Positions 45,901-54,909 of a stretch of 64,000 bases of DNA are shown in pieces (within the stretch, counting starts at the first letter, position 1; each line of letters starts with the position of its first letter). The stretch is from NCBI RefSeq assembly GCF_003003005.1, contig NZ_PVTR01000004.1, positions 298,117-362,116 on the forward strand. The letters are read 5' to 3'. Below the pieces are notes generated by a model that searched no databases, was not told the origin of the DNA, and saw only the letters and a program-made list of their open reading frames with translations. The stretch is from Mongoliibacter ruber (GTDB lineage: Bacteria; Bacteroidota; Bacteroidia; Cytophagales; Cyclobacteriaceae). The position numbers and the translations under genes were made by a program.

Positions 45901-48900
45901 CCCGTACTGAGAGAGTCAATAAGTTCATACCAAGTCAATCCTGCATCTTTTGTGATGAAATCTAAGATTTCATACTTCAACCGATCCGGAGCATGTATCA
46001 ATACAAACTCTTTGAATTCAAGATTAAATTGATTCGATTTCAAAAGTTTAAAAAAGTTGCTCTTGTATTTAGTGATCAAAGTTTTGAATAATATTTCCTC
46101 TTCATAGCGATGGTAATCCTTGAAAAAAGATTTGATATCATCCTTGCCTATGATATCAAACATGAGTTTAAATGCCCTTATTTTTATCAGATCTGCTCCA
46201 GCCAATTCCTTTTTACCGATGGAGATATCCACTTTATTGAGCAAAAGGTTAGGTTGGAAACCGGAATATTTTGAAGAAGAAATCCTTCTTAGCACCCGAA
46301 GACCTGATGAGGTAATGGCTGCCGAAGAAGACTGATTAGTAAAACCCTTTAGGTTGTTTAAGTCTTGAGTAAACTTTTCATTGTGATGGTTTTGTCGGAT
46401 TGCTTCTTGCAGTATATGTAGCATCAAGTCTTCTTTGACCAAGGCTCCTCTTTCAAAGGCTCTCATCCACAAGTTCCATTCTATAAAAAGTATGAGCCTT
46501 TCATTACTAATCTTTAACCAATTGGTCTCAGCAAACTCTAACCTTAGGCCTTCCACGAGATCATTCCAAGACGGATAAGCATCTTGAATCACAAAATCCA
46601 AAATATCATCTTTAAGCCAAGATGGAGCTTGGATTAGGACAAAATTCCTGAAGACGACATTGAATTGATTGGATTTCAAAAGATTGAAAAAATCATCTTT
46701 ATACCTCGTAATCAATGTCTTGAACAAGGCATCCTCCTCAAGGTACTTGTAATCATGAAAAATAAGGCTAATCTGCTCATATCCAATTATTTCGAAAAAA
46801 TTCTTGTAATCAAGGTGCTTGGTCAAACTTTGCTCCTCAGTAGGCTTGCTGACAGGGAGTAAAACCTCAAAATTACCTGAAAGTCTATCCAAATAATCAG
46901 CATATCCAAAGGAAAACATCTTCTCAAGTTCCTTGGCTCCTATCGAAAGCCCAGGCTTTTTGGAAGATGCTGTTGAGTTCTTCAAGATTTTAAAATCATT
47001 GACTAGCTTGCTGTTGTGTAGGTTTTGACTTATTGCTTCATCCAAGACTGAAATTATCAGGTCATTGATGATTAGGATCTCCTTATCAAATACCTTAAGC
47101 CACAAAACCGCCTCAAATAAAGCAAGCTGCCTTATTTTGTTCAAATTAAGCCATTTGGTATCCTTAAAGACAGCACTCACATCAGCAATGAGATCAGACC
47201 ATGACATACTGCTGCCTTGCATAATAAAGCTTAAGATTTCTCTCTTAAGCCAAACCGGAGAGTGTACAAGGACAAAATCTTTAAACTCTCTATTATATTG
47301 ATTTAATTTTAGGAGATTGAAAAATTCATCACTGTATTTAGTAATCAAAGTTTTAAATAAAATATTATCCTCATAGTGCTGATAATCCTGGAAAAAAGAC
47401 TCAATATTTTCCTTTCCGAGTATTTCAAAAAAATGATGTAAGGACTGTTGTTTTGAGAAATCAACCTGATAACGGGATTTTTCACTGTAACCATTTAATT
47501 TGCTCTTCCACTCAATAATAGATGCTTTAGAGAGCTTCACAGTTGGATTTTCATCCTTGACCTTTAAAATTGAAATGATAAGCTGATTTAGGTTTAAATT
47601 GTATTTGATACAAAATTCCTCCACTAGTTTTAATATTTCTTCGGTAGTGAAGGTAGCTCCATCCTTATATTTATCGTTGAGCCATGACATTACTTGATTT
47701 TGCCTGGGCTTTGATTTTTCTGCGAAACTGAAATAATTAAGGAGTAATTTTAGGACATAAGTCCTGTCGTTGAAATCAGAGTAAGTATCAACCTGAAAAT
47801 CAGTCGTTTCAGCAGACTCTCTTTTATCAAAAACAAGCATATCCGATTTCCCAAAAGATAACTGCTTATCAGTTTCCCGCTTATTTTTTTTCTCTGAAAA
47901 TTCCGAATGATAAATTTTCGCAAGGGTATTATGAAAATTAAATGCCCCCGAGCCCCTTGTAAATTTGGCAGAAGATTCAGCAACAAAAAAAAGCAAGTCC
48001 TGGTACCTGACTGCAAACTTCTTTGCAGTGGATTTGATCAGAAGTTTCAAGTAATTTTCGTCAGTAATCGAACTGAGGTTGTCAAGGAGGAAAAGTTCGA
48101 ATGTAATTTCATTTATAGACTTACGGACCCGGACAAAAGTCTGATTAATCGGCTTATAGTCTTCCTGAACCTGCTGAAATACGCCAACCACCCAATCCAG
48201 CAATAATTTTTTTGATGGCGCCACTTTGGAAAAAAAATACTGAATAAGTTCGGGAGAAGTACTGTCCAAAAACCTGTCTTTGACGACTTGTATCTTACCT
48301 ACAGCCAAAAGCAAATCGACAACATGATCTAAATAATTGTAAACCAAATATTTAAATAAATTACTGAAGTTTCGATAACTGTAAAAATGAGCTGATGAAT
48401 TGGAAGGTATATAGCCATTAAGAAGATAAAATTTTAGCCAATCAATTAGTGTTTCCTCTTTGGTTTTTTTCCTATAAGATATTACACCATCTTCAACACC
48501 TTTTTGTAAGTTTGATTTTTCAGTCTTTTTTAAATTGAGCCCACCAATACCAAACCATTCCTCACTGAATATACCTTGACTTTGGTATCCCATAAAGCCT
48601 TGAAATAGGGCGGTATTTAAATCAAATGAGCTATGATTTCTTGAGGAATATATCAAATTGATCAACAATCTATTGAAAGCAAATGATATTCTTCTCTCAT
48701 CCCAATGCTTGAATTTTGACTTAAATAAAAATCTCAGATTCAATATTTTTTCCTCTGATATTCCAGAGATCTTGGACTTATGTAATAAAAGACTGACCAA
48801 GAGTCTATCCGAGAAATTATGGATAATCCTATTGCGTAGGTTGGCCTTGTGGTAATTAGACAAGACCAGATTGAGTAACTGGTCTGGGTGTGTCTCAAAT

Positions 48901-49304
48901 GCTAAAGTTGCATAATGATGAATATTAGGGACTCCATTGCCTAGCCACCATGGTTTTGTTCCAAAATGGACAAAAAACACTACGGTGTTCATGGCCATTG
49001 AATGATCGGAAAAAGTCACTTTGGATTTCCGAATCAGTACATCTTTGAGGTAAGCAGTGAAATGGCTGGTAAATTTGTCCGCAAGGTCTTCCTTTAAGCG
49101 ATAAATATTTAACAAGCCTAAATCGAGCTCCATTTTTTCAATCACCAAAACCTCATTACCTATTTGCAATTCATTCAAGGCCTTTTCCATCATTGGTAAT
49201 ATCAGGTCTACAGCCTTAGTCACCTCATCGGATACCATATCATAATCAGACTCTTGGCTGATTTCCAATTGGAATTCCATTTTTTCTATCAGACTCTCCT
49301 CCAT
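42936..49304 (-). CDS. eCIS tape-measure protein (CIS_TMP, Afp14-like)
   Basis: A 2122-residue protein. The N-terminus (residues 1-70, IEKMEFQLEIS..., EKALNELQIGNEVLVIEKMELDLGLL) is the CIS_TMP family signature. The middle holds three tandem copies of a 211-212-residue unit (starting near residues 625, 836 and 1048). Most of the rest is helical. Afp14 was shown to set sheath/tube length in the Afp particle, so extra repeats here should lengthen the tail. A 255 bp gap with a hairpin precedes the gene, unlike the tight spacing elsewhere. The C-terminus overlaps the ATPase gene by 13 bp. Confidence 0.92.
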   Translation of the reverse strand: MEESLIEKMEFQLEISQESDYDMVSDEVTKAVDLILPMMEKALNELQIGNEVLVIEKMELDLGLLNIYRLKEDLADKFTSHFTAYLKDVLIRKSKVTFSDHSMAMNTVVFFVHFGTKPWWLGNGVPNIHHYATLAFETHPDQLLNLVLSNYHKANLRNRIIHNFSDRLLVSLLLHKSKISGISEEKILNLRFLFKSKFKHWDERRISFAFNRLLINLIYSSRNHSSFDLNTALFQGFMGYQSQGIFSEEWFGIGGLNLKKTEKSNLQKGVEDGVISYRKKTKEETLIDWLKFYLLNGYIPSNSSAHFYSYRNFSNLFKYLVYNYLDHVVDLLLAVGKIQVVKDRFLDSTSPELIQYFFSKVAPSKKLLLDWVVGVFQQVQEDYKPINQTFVRVRKSINEITFELFLLDNLSSITDENYLKLLIKSTAKKFAVRYQDLLFFVAESSAKFTRGSGAFNFHNTLAKIYHSEFSEKKNKRETDKQLSFGKSDMLVFDKRESAETTDFQVDTYSDFNDRTYVLKLLLNYFSFAEKSKPRQNQVMSWLNDKYKDGATFTTEEILKLVEEFCIKYNLNLNQLIISILKVKDENPTVKLSKASIIEWKSKLNGYSEKSRYQVDFSKQQSLHHFFEILGKENIESFFQDYQHYEDNILFKTLITKYSDEFFNLLKLNQYNREFKDFVLVHSPVWLKREILSFIMQGSSMSWSDLIADVSAVFKDTKWLNLNKIRQLALFEAVLWLKVFDKEILIINDLIISVLDEAISQNLHNSKLVNDFKILKNSTASSKKPGLSIGAKELEKMFSFGYADYLDRLSGNFEVLLPVSKPTEEQSLTKHLDYKNFFEIIGYEQISLIFHDYKYLEEDALFKTLITRYKDDFFNLLKSNQFNVVFRNFVLIQAPSWLKDDILDFVIQDAYPSWNDLVEGLRLEFAETNWLKISNERLILFIEWNLWMRAFERGALVKEDLMLHILQEAIRQNHHNEKFTQDLNNLKGFTNQSSSAAITSSGLRVLRRISSSKYSGFQPNLLLNKVDISIGKKELAGADLIKIRAFKLMFDIIGKDDIKSFFKDYHRYEEEILFKTLITKYKSNFFKLLKSNQFNLEFKEFVLIHAPDRLKYEILDFITKDAGLTWYELIDSLSTGLTEQKWLKIGKKELIVFVERILWLRAFNQRWPAKEDLMVFVLQEAINQGLHSVKLLKDFKSLQERKSSLAAQKKSIAVRELEKMHFSGILDYLENIASNGTNEILIRDLFENIIWYQKFPKAHIFHDNATLDLDLYINELIKDNWRVFVSVVEKSDEIQLNIFFDTIETKYLQLLVDAKLKGLASSVSFKKLRFILHVFKLKQNKKLHYFFKSWYLAIRADIKILKSPIKIYASFLKLLLEDNLISKAKLIHDTPWESLMDKLEISQGDRLAFLKEFDQVLNLKSVFNSNLSTANTYFDGYLPDTGIYQLVFSNKYPVKAYLQMIAFGLDSKIFNEKHRIYIEEWAAFSLHWNDKKYLQSLIHIYLINRLSSERNVLKMRGVLFYSFFEKVSAQKGGLRTFLVRIKQFSSLFKGLPFSVVGGMQGQNLVKWTKIYYKINPNQNLQSSDAAWIDVFLALQVKHSNTLTLASAEHNEFLKNLIQKMPFHKLFNYDIATSFFTELTKIKSRATLKKDFLNDSTSLLRQLKGWEFIHDWLGIFFEKASNPDLAGFMSLYFKSFYNGSGTLQKRGETFFKLLLEIPIGRSTFSLTYQKRSAINEELPLKVPAFVTGQNTIAKTDENEIKVLDGLSIFFEFGSIPENFGDYESFALQIIKLKGQEKQKLKILVFSALKSAKKRNHLYQLLAHIDESWFLGLLHKDLFRDLNSLHSTFKKNSGLDFFSDLGISHKQDRLIMMAGKWSLIRLYIFSPIEIINLVFSEWLEIVNAEKIAKVFKVKTLSPLLGQLKRTNNKLKTILRSEILKNKEESVREVMETKEVDYGEGVTVSNAGLVLFWPFLGRFFSSLGMLDREGIKGKEMQERAIQLLQVVATGQTAFEEWDLTLNKLLCGADPGFQVSPGITLNKEEEVLIEKLIQGTVYNWEKMRGTKTDTFRETFVNREGRLYQMENRWELIIEKRAYDVLLDTLPWNITMINLSWMRTRLNVIWKY
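45600..47435 (-). repeat. Three tandem 211-residue repeats inside the tape measure
   Basis: Units start at HFFEILGKENIESFF (47435), NFFEIIGYEQISLIF (46799) and LMFDIIGKDDIKSFF (46163). The same order of motifs follows in each: LFKTLITKY, FFNLLKxNQFN, FVLxHAPxWLKxxILDF, NxWLKI, LWxRAF, LxEAIxQNxH. The third ends after about 188 residues with KM/DYLEN. Period 633 and 636 bp. Divergence is high, so the duplication is old. Confidence 0.85.
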
Positions 49305-49411
49305 TGAATGATTGCCTAACTTGAGTGCTTAAAAACCATGAGCAAATAGGTGATTTGAAGAAATAGGAGAATGGTAATTTTCAGACCTTGCACTTTTTTC
49401 AATAAATGCTA

Positions 49412-49438
49412 AAGGGAGTATTGGGTACATACTCCCTT
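49412..49438 (-). promoter_or_regulatory. Intergenic hairpin before the tape-measure gene
   Basis: A perfect 10 bp stem, aagggagtat with atactccctt, loop tgggtac, lies between the cargo cassette and the tape measure. It has no T-tract on either strand, so it looks more like an mRNA-stabilising or processing hairpin than a terminator. Confidence 0.5.
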
Positions 49439-49559
49439 CTGTCAATAAGAGGATTAAGACTATTTGTGCATAAAATCGGTTTGAGATGGGCGTATTTTTC
49501 TCAATCCCTCTTTTGAAATCACATCTATACTACTAACCTTGATATGAATCAATCTTGAG

Positions 49560-49982
49560 TTAACCCAACTGATCTTTTACCATTCCTACCATATCAAAAG
49601 AAACTTTTAAGAAATAGAGGAATGATTTATTGGCTTGAAAATCTTCACAATCTCCCACGTAAGATGACTTAAAGACCAATTTATGGAATGAATTTTCTTC
49701 ACTTATTTGAATATTTCCGAGGATAATATTTGTATTGAGTTTGTTGATGATGGTATAGAAATCCAAGCCGAGGTCTTTATAAAATTGGTTATCATGCCAA
49801 TAAAGATTCATGATCACCATCTTATCATCTTCCATAGCAAAAATAATTACAAACTCTTCCTTCTTCCCTTCTATTATTTGAATGAAACTGAAAGCTTGGA
49901 AATCATTTTCCTTTACTTCCTTTATTTCTTGGGCATCCGTTTCACTTAGTATGATTTTAATAGTTGAATTTATATCAGTCAT
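49560..49982 (-). CDS. Small acidic protein of the cargo cassette
   Basis: A 140-residue soluble protein, not recognised. It has an alternating strand/helix pattern with an acidic core (KIILSETDAQEIKEVKEND, EEFVIIFAMEDDKMVIMNLYW, KLNTNIILGNIQI). The size and pattern recall YbjN/type III chaperone-like folds, a resemblance only. It lies 180 bp downstream of the 537-residue candidate cargo, same direction, and both are set apart from the structural genes by gaps. Chaperone, immunity factor or second cargo are the options. Confidence 0.55.
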   Translation of the reverse strand: MTDINSTIKIILSETDAQEIKEVKENDFQAFSFIQIIEGKKEEFVIIFAMEDDKMVIMNLYWHDNQFYKDLGLDFYTIINKLNTNIILGNIQISEENSFHKLVFKSSYVGDCEDFQANKSFLYFLKVSFDMVGMVKDQLG

Positions 49983-50162
49983 AGGATATTTAGTTATAAT
50001 TCAAGGATTTTTGATCAACCGACTATGTTGATGAAATATTTAATTTGGGCTATACTTTAAAGCACTTAAATATGCAGGTCTCAAATCTGACGAATAATCG
50101 AAGAAATCTTGTCTCAAATAATTAATTCTAACGTATGAAATTGATACTCCATTGAGTACTTC

Positions 50163-51776
50163 TTAGATCATAATAGAATCTATTTCATTCTTGCTAATAT
50201 TGTATTTATTTAAAATTTTCTCGACTTCTTTCTTAAGTTCTGCATTGGAATAGTACTTCCTACCCTCCAAGGCCATATTCAATGCTTTTTGAGTTTTTTC
50301 CCAAAAATAATCCGCATTTTCACCTTTAGAAAGGTCTTCTATTGGAATATCAGTAGGAAGTTCCCCATTGAATATTTCTTTAAGAATTTTATCTTTTTTC
50401 TCTTTGTGAAATATATTCTTTACTCTTCCAATTAAGGTTTTCTCTGTATTAGCTTTTTTCAATACTTGAGCTATAACATTTGAATGAATTTGAGCAATCT
50501 TATCCACATCATCTATAGAAATCTGAAATTTACTAGTCTCTTCTGAGGCAGACAGCGTTTGATTATATTCTATTATGCCATTATTAAGAGAATCCGTCAA
50601 CCCGTTTTTCAGCGTATTCAATTTTGCTTTTAACTTGTTCTCACCTGATACAGATTGAATCTGACGATTTACTGTATCTATTTCGAGCTTGATTTTCAAG
50701 AGATCCCTTAATGAACCATCTTTAAGATTAAATTTCCCGGTTTCGGGATCGGCCACTTTATCTCTTAGACTTGACAAATCACCCATTTCATCCTCAGACA
50801 TTGATTCCTTGGCGCCCGTAACCCTAAACAATGCCTGCCTTTCCTTTGATCCTTTGAATTCTCTCCAAAATTCCAGGCTAGACAAATAAACGTCTTTTAC
50901 ACTCCTTAAAGAACCGATTACAAGTCCAACTGGGGGTAAAGTTGTTACAGTCAATATCAATTCCGCAATACTTAAATAAAAATCTACTAAATCACTTAGC
51001 ATACTATCCTCTACCCTTACTATGTACTTGTTAAGGACATCCTTATCATTTTGATCTAATTTTAAAATTTCATTGTATTCATTCAATTTATCAAACTTGC
51101 TTCCTTTTAATTCAATATTCATAGCAGATTTAAAAATAGAAATACCAGCACCTATTCCGGGTAAAAGCGAAGCTCCTCCAGCTGGTAAACTGCCTCCATA
51201 TTTATGGATTTGGGTAAATACCACATGAGTGGTATCACCTGCTTCTGCAAAGAACTGTATGCCTGACTCCCAATCCTTCTTTTTCCATGCATCCCTTGCT
51301 TTGTCAAAAAAACCAATTACACTCTTTAGTTTATCGGTACTCCCTTGCACAATAGAATGCGCCAAAGTGCTACCTCCAATGATACCTTCATAGCCTTTGC
51401 TGACAGTTCCTCCTACACTTGCACTTTTCTCCAACGCTTCGGACATGCTCATAGCCTCGGGCGTGAATTTATCTCCGTTGTCAGGACTTTTTAGCTCTTG
51501 TTTTGCGTCCAATGGGTCAGTAGGGCCCTGAGTTTCTTCAGCGTCCTTATCAGCCACATTTACTTCGGAATCCAAAGAAGCATCAGCGCCCTTATCAGCC
51601 ACATTCACGTCGGAATCCAAAGAAGCATCTTGTGGATTTGCCAAGTTGGAAAGCTGTTCTAAAGCTACAACTTCTGCTGACGCATCAGCTGCATCCTGGA
51701 TTTCTCCCGATGGAATTGAAGTATTTCCATTTTGTTCAGCAACTAAGCTTTCTCTATTTATTAATTCAGGTTCCAA
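50163..51776 (-). CDS. Candidate eCIS cargo/effector protein
   Basis: A 537-residue protein, not recognised. The first 110 residues are disordered, acidic and Ala/Ser/Asp-rich and hold a tandem duplication of about 14 residues (DASLDSDVNVADK, DASLDSEVNVADK). Then come amphipathic helices and two Gly/hydrophobic hairpin-like segments (LPAGGASLLPGIGAGISIF, about 200-218; AELILTVTTLPPVGLVIGS, about 270-290), as in pore-forming toxins. The C-terminal half is charged and helical. Disordered N-terminal packaging regions are known for PVC effectors. There is no signal peptide. It sits between baseplate and tape-measure genes, with gaps of 340 and 180 bp around it. Confidence 0.65.
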   Translation of the reverse strand: MEPELINRESLVAEQNGNTSIPSGEIQDAADASAEVVALEQLSNLANPQDASLDSDVNVADKGADASLDSEVNVADKDAEETQGPTDPLDAKQELKSPDNGDKFTPEAMSMSEALEKSASVGGTVSKGYEGIIGGSTLAHSIVQGSTDKLKSVIGFFDKARDAWKKKDWESGIQFFAEAGDTTHVVFTQIHKYGGSLPAGGASLLPGIGAGISIFKSAMNIELKGSKFDKLNEYNEILKLDQNDKDVLNKYIVRVEDSMLSDLVDFYLSIAELILTVTTLPPVGLVIGSLRSVKDVYLSSLEFWREFKGSKERQALFRVTGAKESMSEDEMGDLSSLRDKVADPETGKFNLKDGSLRDLLKIKLEIDTVNRQIQSVSGENKLKAKLNTLKNGLTDSLNNGIIEYNQTLSASEETSKFQISIDDVDKIAQIHSNVIAQVLKKANTEKTLIGRVKNIFHKEKKDKILKEIFNGELPTDIPIEDLSKGENADYFWEKTQKALNMALEGRKYYSNAELKKEVEKILNKYNISKNEIDSIMI

Positions 51777-52116
51777 AAAAACATAATTATATGTAACACA
51801 GGGATAAGTGCAAATTGATTTTATGGTTGATGTAAAATCAATATCCTATTTAAGAAAAATTGATGGCTTGGATAAAAAAGACAATCACTAAAAAATGAAT
51901 ACGCATTCTTTTGTTAATCAAGTGATAAATTTGAGCAAACACATCTGTTTTTCATGTCAAATTGCAGCGTAATCCTGCTCAAGGTGTTTATTCCCTTTTT
52001 CCTATTATATCAATTTATAACAGCCATGGAAAGACAATGAACAGACCAATGAATCTTAAAGCTTCAGGTCAAAGTTCAATTGAGCCCCTATTTATCTTTC
52101 ATAATTTCATTGGATT
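51777..52116. other. 340 bp gap upstream of the cargo candidate
   Basis: Contains a perfect 10 bp inverted repeat, attgatttta (51814-51823) and taaaatcaat (51833-51842), about 40 bp upstream of the cargo start, and no reading frame. The rest is AT-rich. It is the longest gap in the eCIS operon and so a probable site of an internal promoter or operator for the cargo cassette. Confidence 0.45.
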
Positions 52117-54891
52117 CTAAAATGTTGATGTCATCGGTTTGAGCCCCATCAGCAACTGAATAATCTGGAGAGATAAGGTATCTAATTTTTTCAGGTCAGG
52201 ATTGCTGGAGTTTTTCAACTTCAACCATTGGTGATATACTTCTTCAAACCTGTAGAGATCCATTACATTTAAAAAATAGACATTGACATTCTGATGGGCG
52301 ATAATATTTTCCGCAATGAGTTGTGTGATGAACTTTGAGAAATCAGCTTTTGAAAAGCGGCTTGGCCAGTCTGGAAAAATAAAGCTAATTGTATGAGAAA
52401 ACTCAAAATCAGGTGGAAAACCATGACCCGCGCCGGCTACATGGTTCACTTCAAACACCGTATCCATGCTCACTTCTTTTTTCTCAATTTTCCGGAAAAA
52501 TGCTATTGCATCGTCAATTGCTTTTTTAGCAATTTGTCGGGAATCAAACTGTGAAAAGATTCTTCCTATGCCTTCATTGTTGCTATTATACAAGATCACT
52601 GAAAAGGTGTTGTTTTCTTCGTCTTCAGTAATGGTATAATTATCAAGGTCCACTCCGTAGATTACAAGATCTTCTCCGAGAGACTTTTGTTCTTCTAAAT
52701 CTCCCACATGAATACCCTCCAAGAAAACATCACCTTTGAGGTCAAAAAAAGAAAAAAGGTATGATACTGACGCCATCGGTCTTAGTAAGATATGCTCTAT
52801 CATGTGAAAGCCTTCAGATTCATCATCTAAGCGGAGAAGCTTATCCAAGACTTTGGCTTTAGCTTGTATGCAATCTTCCCTGTTATCAGACTGAAACAAC
52901 ACAAAAGGAAACTCAGCTCTTTTTTGTTTCATAAAAAGATAATGGTTCATATTGTCCTGAGATACCCCATAGTAGATAACTTTTTCGTTTGACAATACTT
53001 CAAAAAGCTCTGGAAAAAAAGCCAAACCTTTGCCCATAAAGTGTGCTTTTCCATTTTTGTAAGCTTCTTTTGGTAATTTATACACCTGGATTTTGCCTTG
53101 TACCAATTCTATTTCTAAAAGCCCCCATTTTTTCTTTTGCTTTTTTTGCGTCGCAAGTCCAAGAGACTGCAAGAGAGGGGCTGAAATGTACCGACGTTTG
53201 ATGTTTTTGATATTCAATGTAGCTGCAAGGCGTTTTTCTAAGCCTGATACATTATCTGATTCCCAAATAGACTTGGCATAGATATCAAAAGCTTTAGCCT
53301 TATCATGACCTAAGTCAACTATACCCTTTAACAGTTTGACCTTACTTTCGATAATACCGGAACTGATTTCCTCTATGGTTTTGAGATTGTTTCCGCTACT
53401 CAACTTTTTGAGACTAGATACATCAAGTCGTTCTCCAAATCTTGCCAGAAGCTGATCAAGAACCCTGTTTCTTCTATCGAAAAAATCATCATTTGACTGT
53501 GAGCATTGATCAAGAAACTCCTGAAATATGGGGTAATCCTTCAATAAATCTTTCAGCTTGGTAATTCCCTCAGGGATTTGATTAAAATATGTATGCTTAA
53601 TATCACTTACTGAGAACAGGTGCCTTACATTGACTAATTGAGCGAGATAAGAAGCCATGAATTGCTCAAAGAAATACAGGTATGCCGAAACTTGCAGTGC
53701 AGAGGCCTGCTCCTTTTTGCTGGCGTTTTTAGAGACTCCGATTTTACCCACGCCAAAAAGATCAGGCATTTCATCATGTATCGGATAGTGCTGTTGAAGT
53801 TGGCTTTGGGAAAATCTACCTTGAGGTAATTTTTGGGTATAGGAAAGCTCATGATGGTAAAACTTATTCCTTGATAATAACTCGGTGGCAATAAGCTGTT
53901 TGGCTATAACGCCATCAACATCATAGGAAACACTATTTTTATAAACCTTTAAATTACTATCAAAGGCTTCGGTAATTTCATCTAGGTATTGAATTTTGGG
54001 GAACTCATCTTTTTTGAAATTCACAAAAGTATCAAAAACAGGAATACCATTTTTGAACAGGCTCAAGTTCTTGACTTCCTTTACCCCCTCTACGTCCAGA
54101 ATTATTTCTTTTATTCTCGAAAGGTATATGGCTTCTACTTTAGGAGAAAGATCTTTTTCAAAAATATATCCAAACTTGGGAAGTGGGCCGTTAAAAACCG
54201 CCTCAGGAGGCATATCCATTTCTTTCCATAGCTTTATAGGATCGTGAAGCTCTACAAATGGATTGATATATTTGTCCAAGTTTGCATAGATTTTGGATAT
54301 GACAAACTCAGCCAAAACATCCGCTTCTATATAAATGTCACCTGCAAGAGATATATTCACCTTTCTGAGGATATGGACTTTATCCAAATCGTGACCTATC
54401 ATCCTATTGGCATGAAAAACCAAAGCGACTTCTTTTTTGAGAAAATTAAGTTCAATATCACTGAAATCCTCACCTGATTCTATAAAGATATCAAATAGAC
54501 CTTGGACACCCAGCCTATTATCCAAAAGAGGAATCACCCAAGCGTTTGCAACATTCTTGACACGGTCAATGATTAGTTTTCTATGATCATTGATAGTAAT
54601 TGGGCTTGTACTGAAAACAGTCTCAGGGCCAAAGAGCAAATTGTCATTGACCGGATCGGTATTTTCGTGGTCAAATAAAAATAAATCCTGAATGGGGAAG
54701 TTGGTCCTATACCCCAAATCGGTCAAGGCATAGCAAAAATATTCCAGGAAAGTAACCCCTGGGTCATGGTAATTATAATCGGTCCAAATTTTCCCAGAAT
54801 ACTTTTGGGCAAAGCAAAGTCCCTCTTCAAACAAGAGGTCATACCTTAAAATAGTATTTTCTGAAAGTTCACTAGAAATAAAATTAGCCAC
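52117..54891 (-). CDS. eCIS baseplate protein (Afp12-like)
   Basis: A 924-residue protein. The N-terminus has the family's hallmark: WTDYNYHDPGVTFLEYFCYALTDLGYRTN (residues about 36-64, positions only). The remainder is helical with a C-terminal mixed region. In Afp/PVC particles, Afp11 and Afp12 heterodimers form the baseplate wedges (T4 gp6/gp7 equivalents) around the spike hub. Here it lies two genes downstream of the Afp11-like gene, separated by the fibre-like gene, with only an 18 bp gap. It should join the wedge ring inside the assembling particle. Confidence 0.92.
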   Translation of the reverse strand: MANFISSELSENTILRYDLLFEEGLCFAQKYSGKIWTDYNYHDPGVTFLEYFCYALTDLGYRTNFPIQDLFLFDHENTDPVNDNLLFGPETVFSTSPITINDHRKLIIDRVKNVANAWVIPLLDNRLGVQGLFDIFIESGEDFSDIELNFLKKEVALVFHANRMIGHDLDKVHILRKVNISLAGDIYIEADVLAEFVISKIYANLDKYINPFVELHDPIKLWKEMDMPPEAVFNGPLPKFGYIFEKDLSPKVEAIYLSRIKEIILDVEGVKEVKNLSLFKNGIPVFDTFVNFKKDEFPKIQYLDEITEAFDSNLKVYKNSVSYDVDGVIAKQLIATELLSRNKFYHHELSYTQKLPQGRFSQSQLQQHYPIHDEMPDLFGVGKIGVSKNASKKEQASALQVSAYLYFFEQFMASYLAQLVNVRHLFSVSDIKHTYFNQIPEGITKLKDLLKDYPIFQEFLDQCSQSNDDFFDRRNRVLDQLLARFGERLDVSSLKKLSSGNNLKTIEEISSGIIESKVKLLKGIVDLGHDKAKAFDIYAKSIWESDNVSGLEKRLAATLNIKNIKRRYISAPLLQSLGLATQKKQKKKWGLLEIELVQGKIQVYKLPKEAYKNGKAHFMGKGLAFFPELFEVLSNEKVIYYGVSQDNMNHYLFMKQKRAEFPFVLFQSDNREDCIQAKAKVLDKLLRLDDESEGFHMIEHILLRPMASVSYLFSFFDLKGDVFLEGIHVGDLEEQKSLGEDLVIYGVDLDNYTITEDEENNTFSVILYNSNNEGIGRIFSQFDSRQIAKKAIDDAIAFFRKIEKKEVSMDTVFEVNHVAGAGHGFPPDFEFSHTISFIFPDWPSRFSKADFSKFITQLIAENIIAHQNVNVYFLNVMDLYRFEEVYHQWLKLKNSSNPDLKKLDTLSLQIIQLLMGLKPMTSTF

Positions 54892-54909
54892 AAATTTTTT
54901 ATTTAGTGT

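Noticed and set aside
49412-49438. Rho-independent terminator between cargo cassette and tape measure
   Set aside because: The stem is perfect but lacks a T-tract on the transcribed side, so it was listed as a regulatory hairpin instead.
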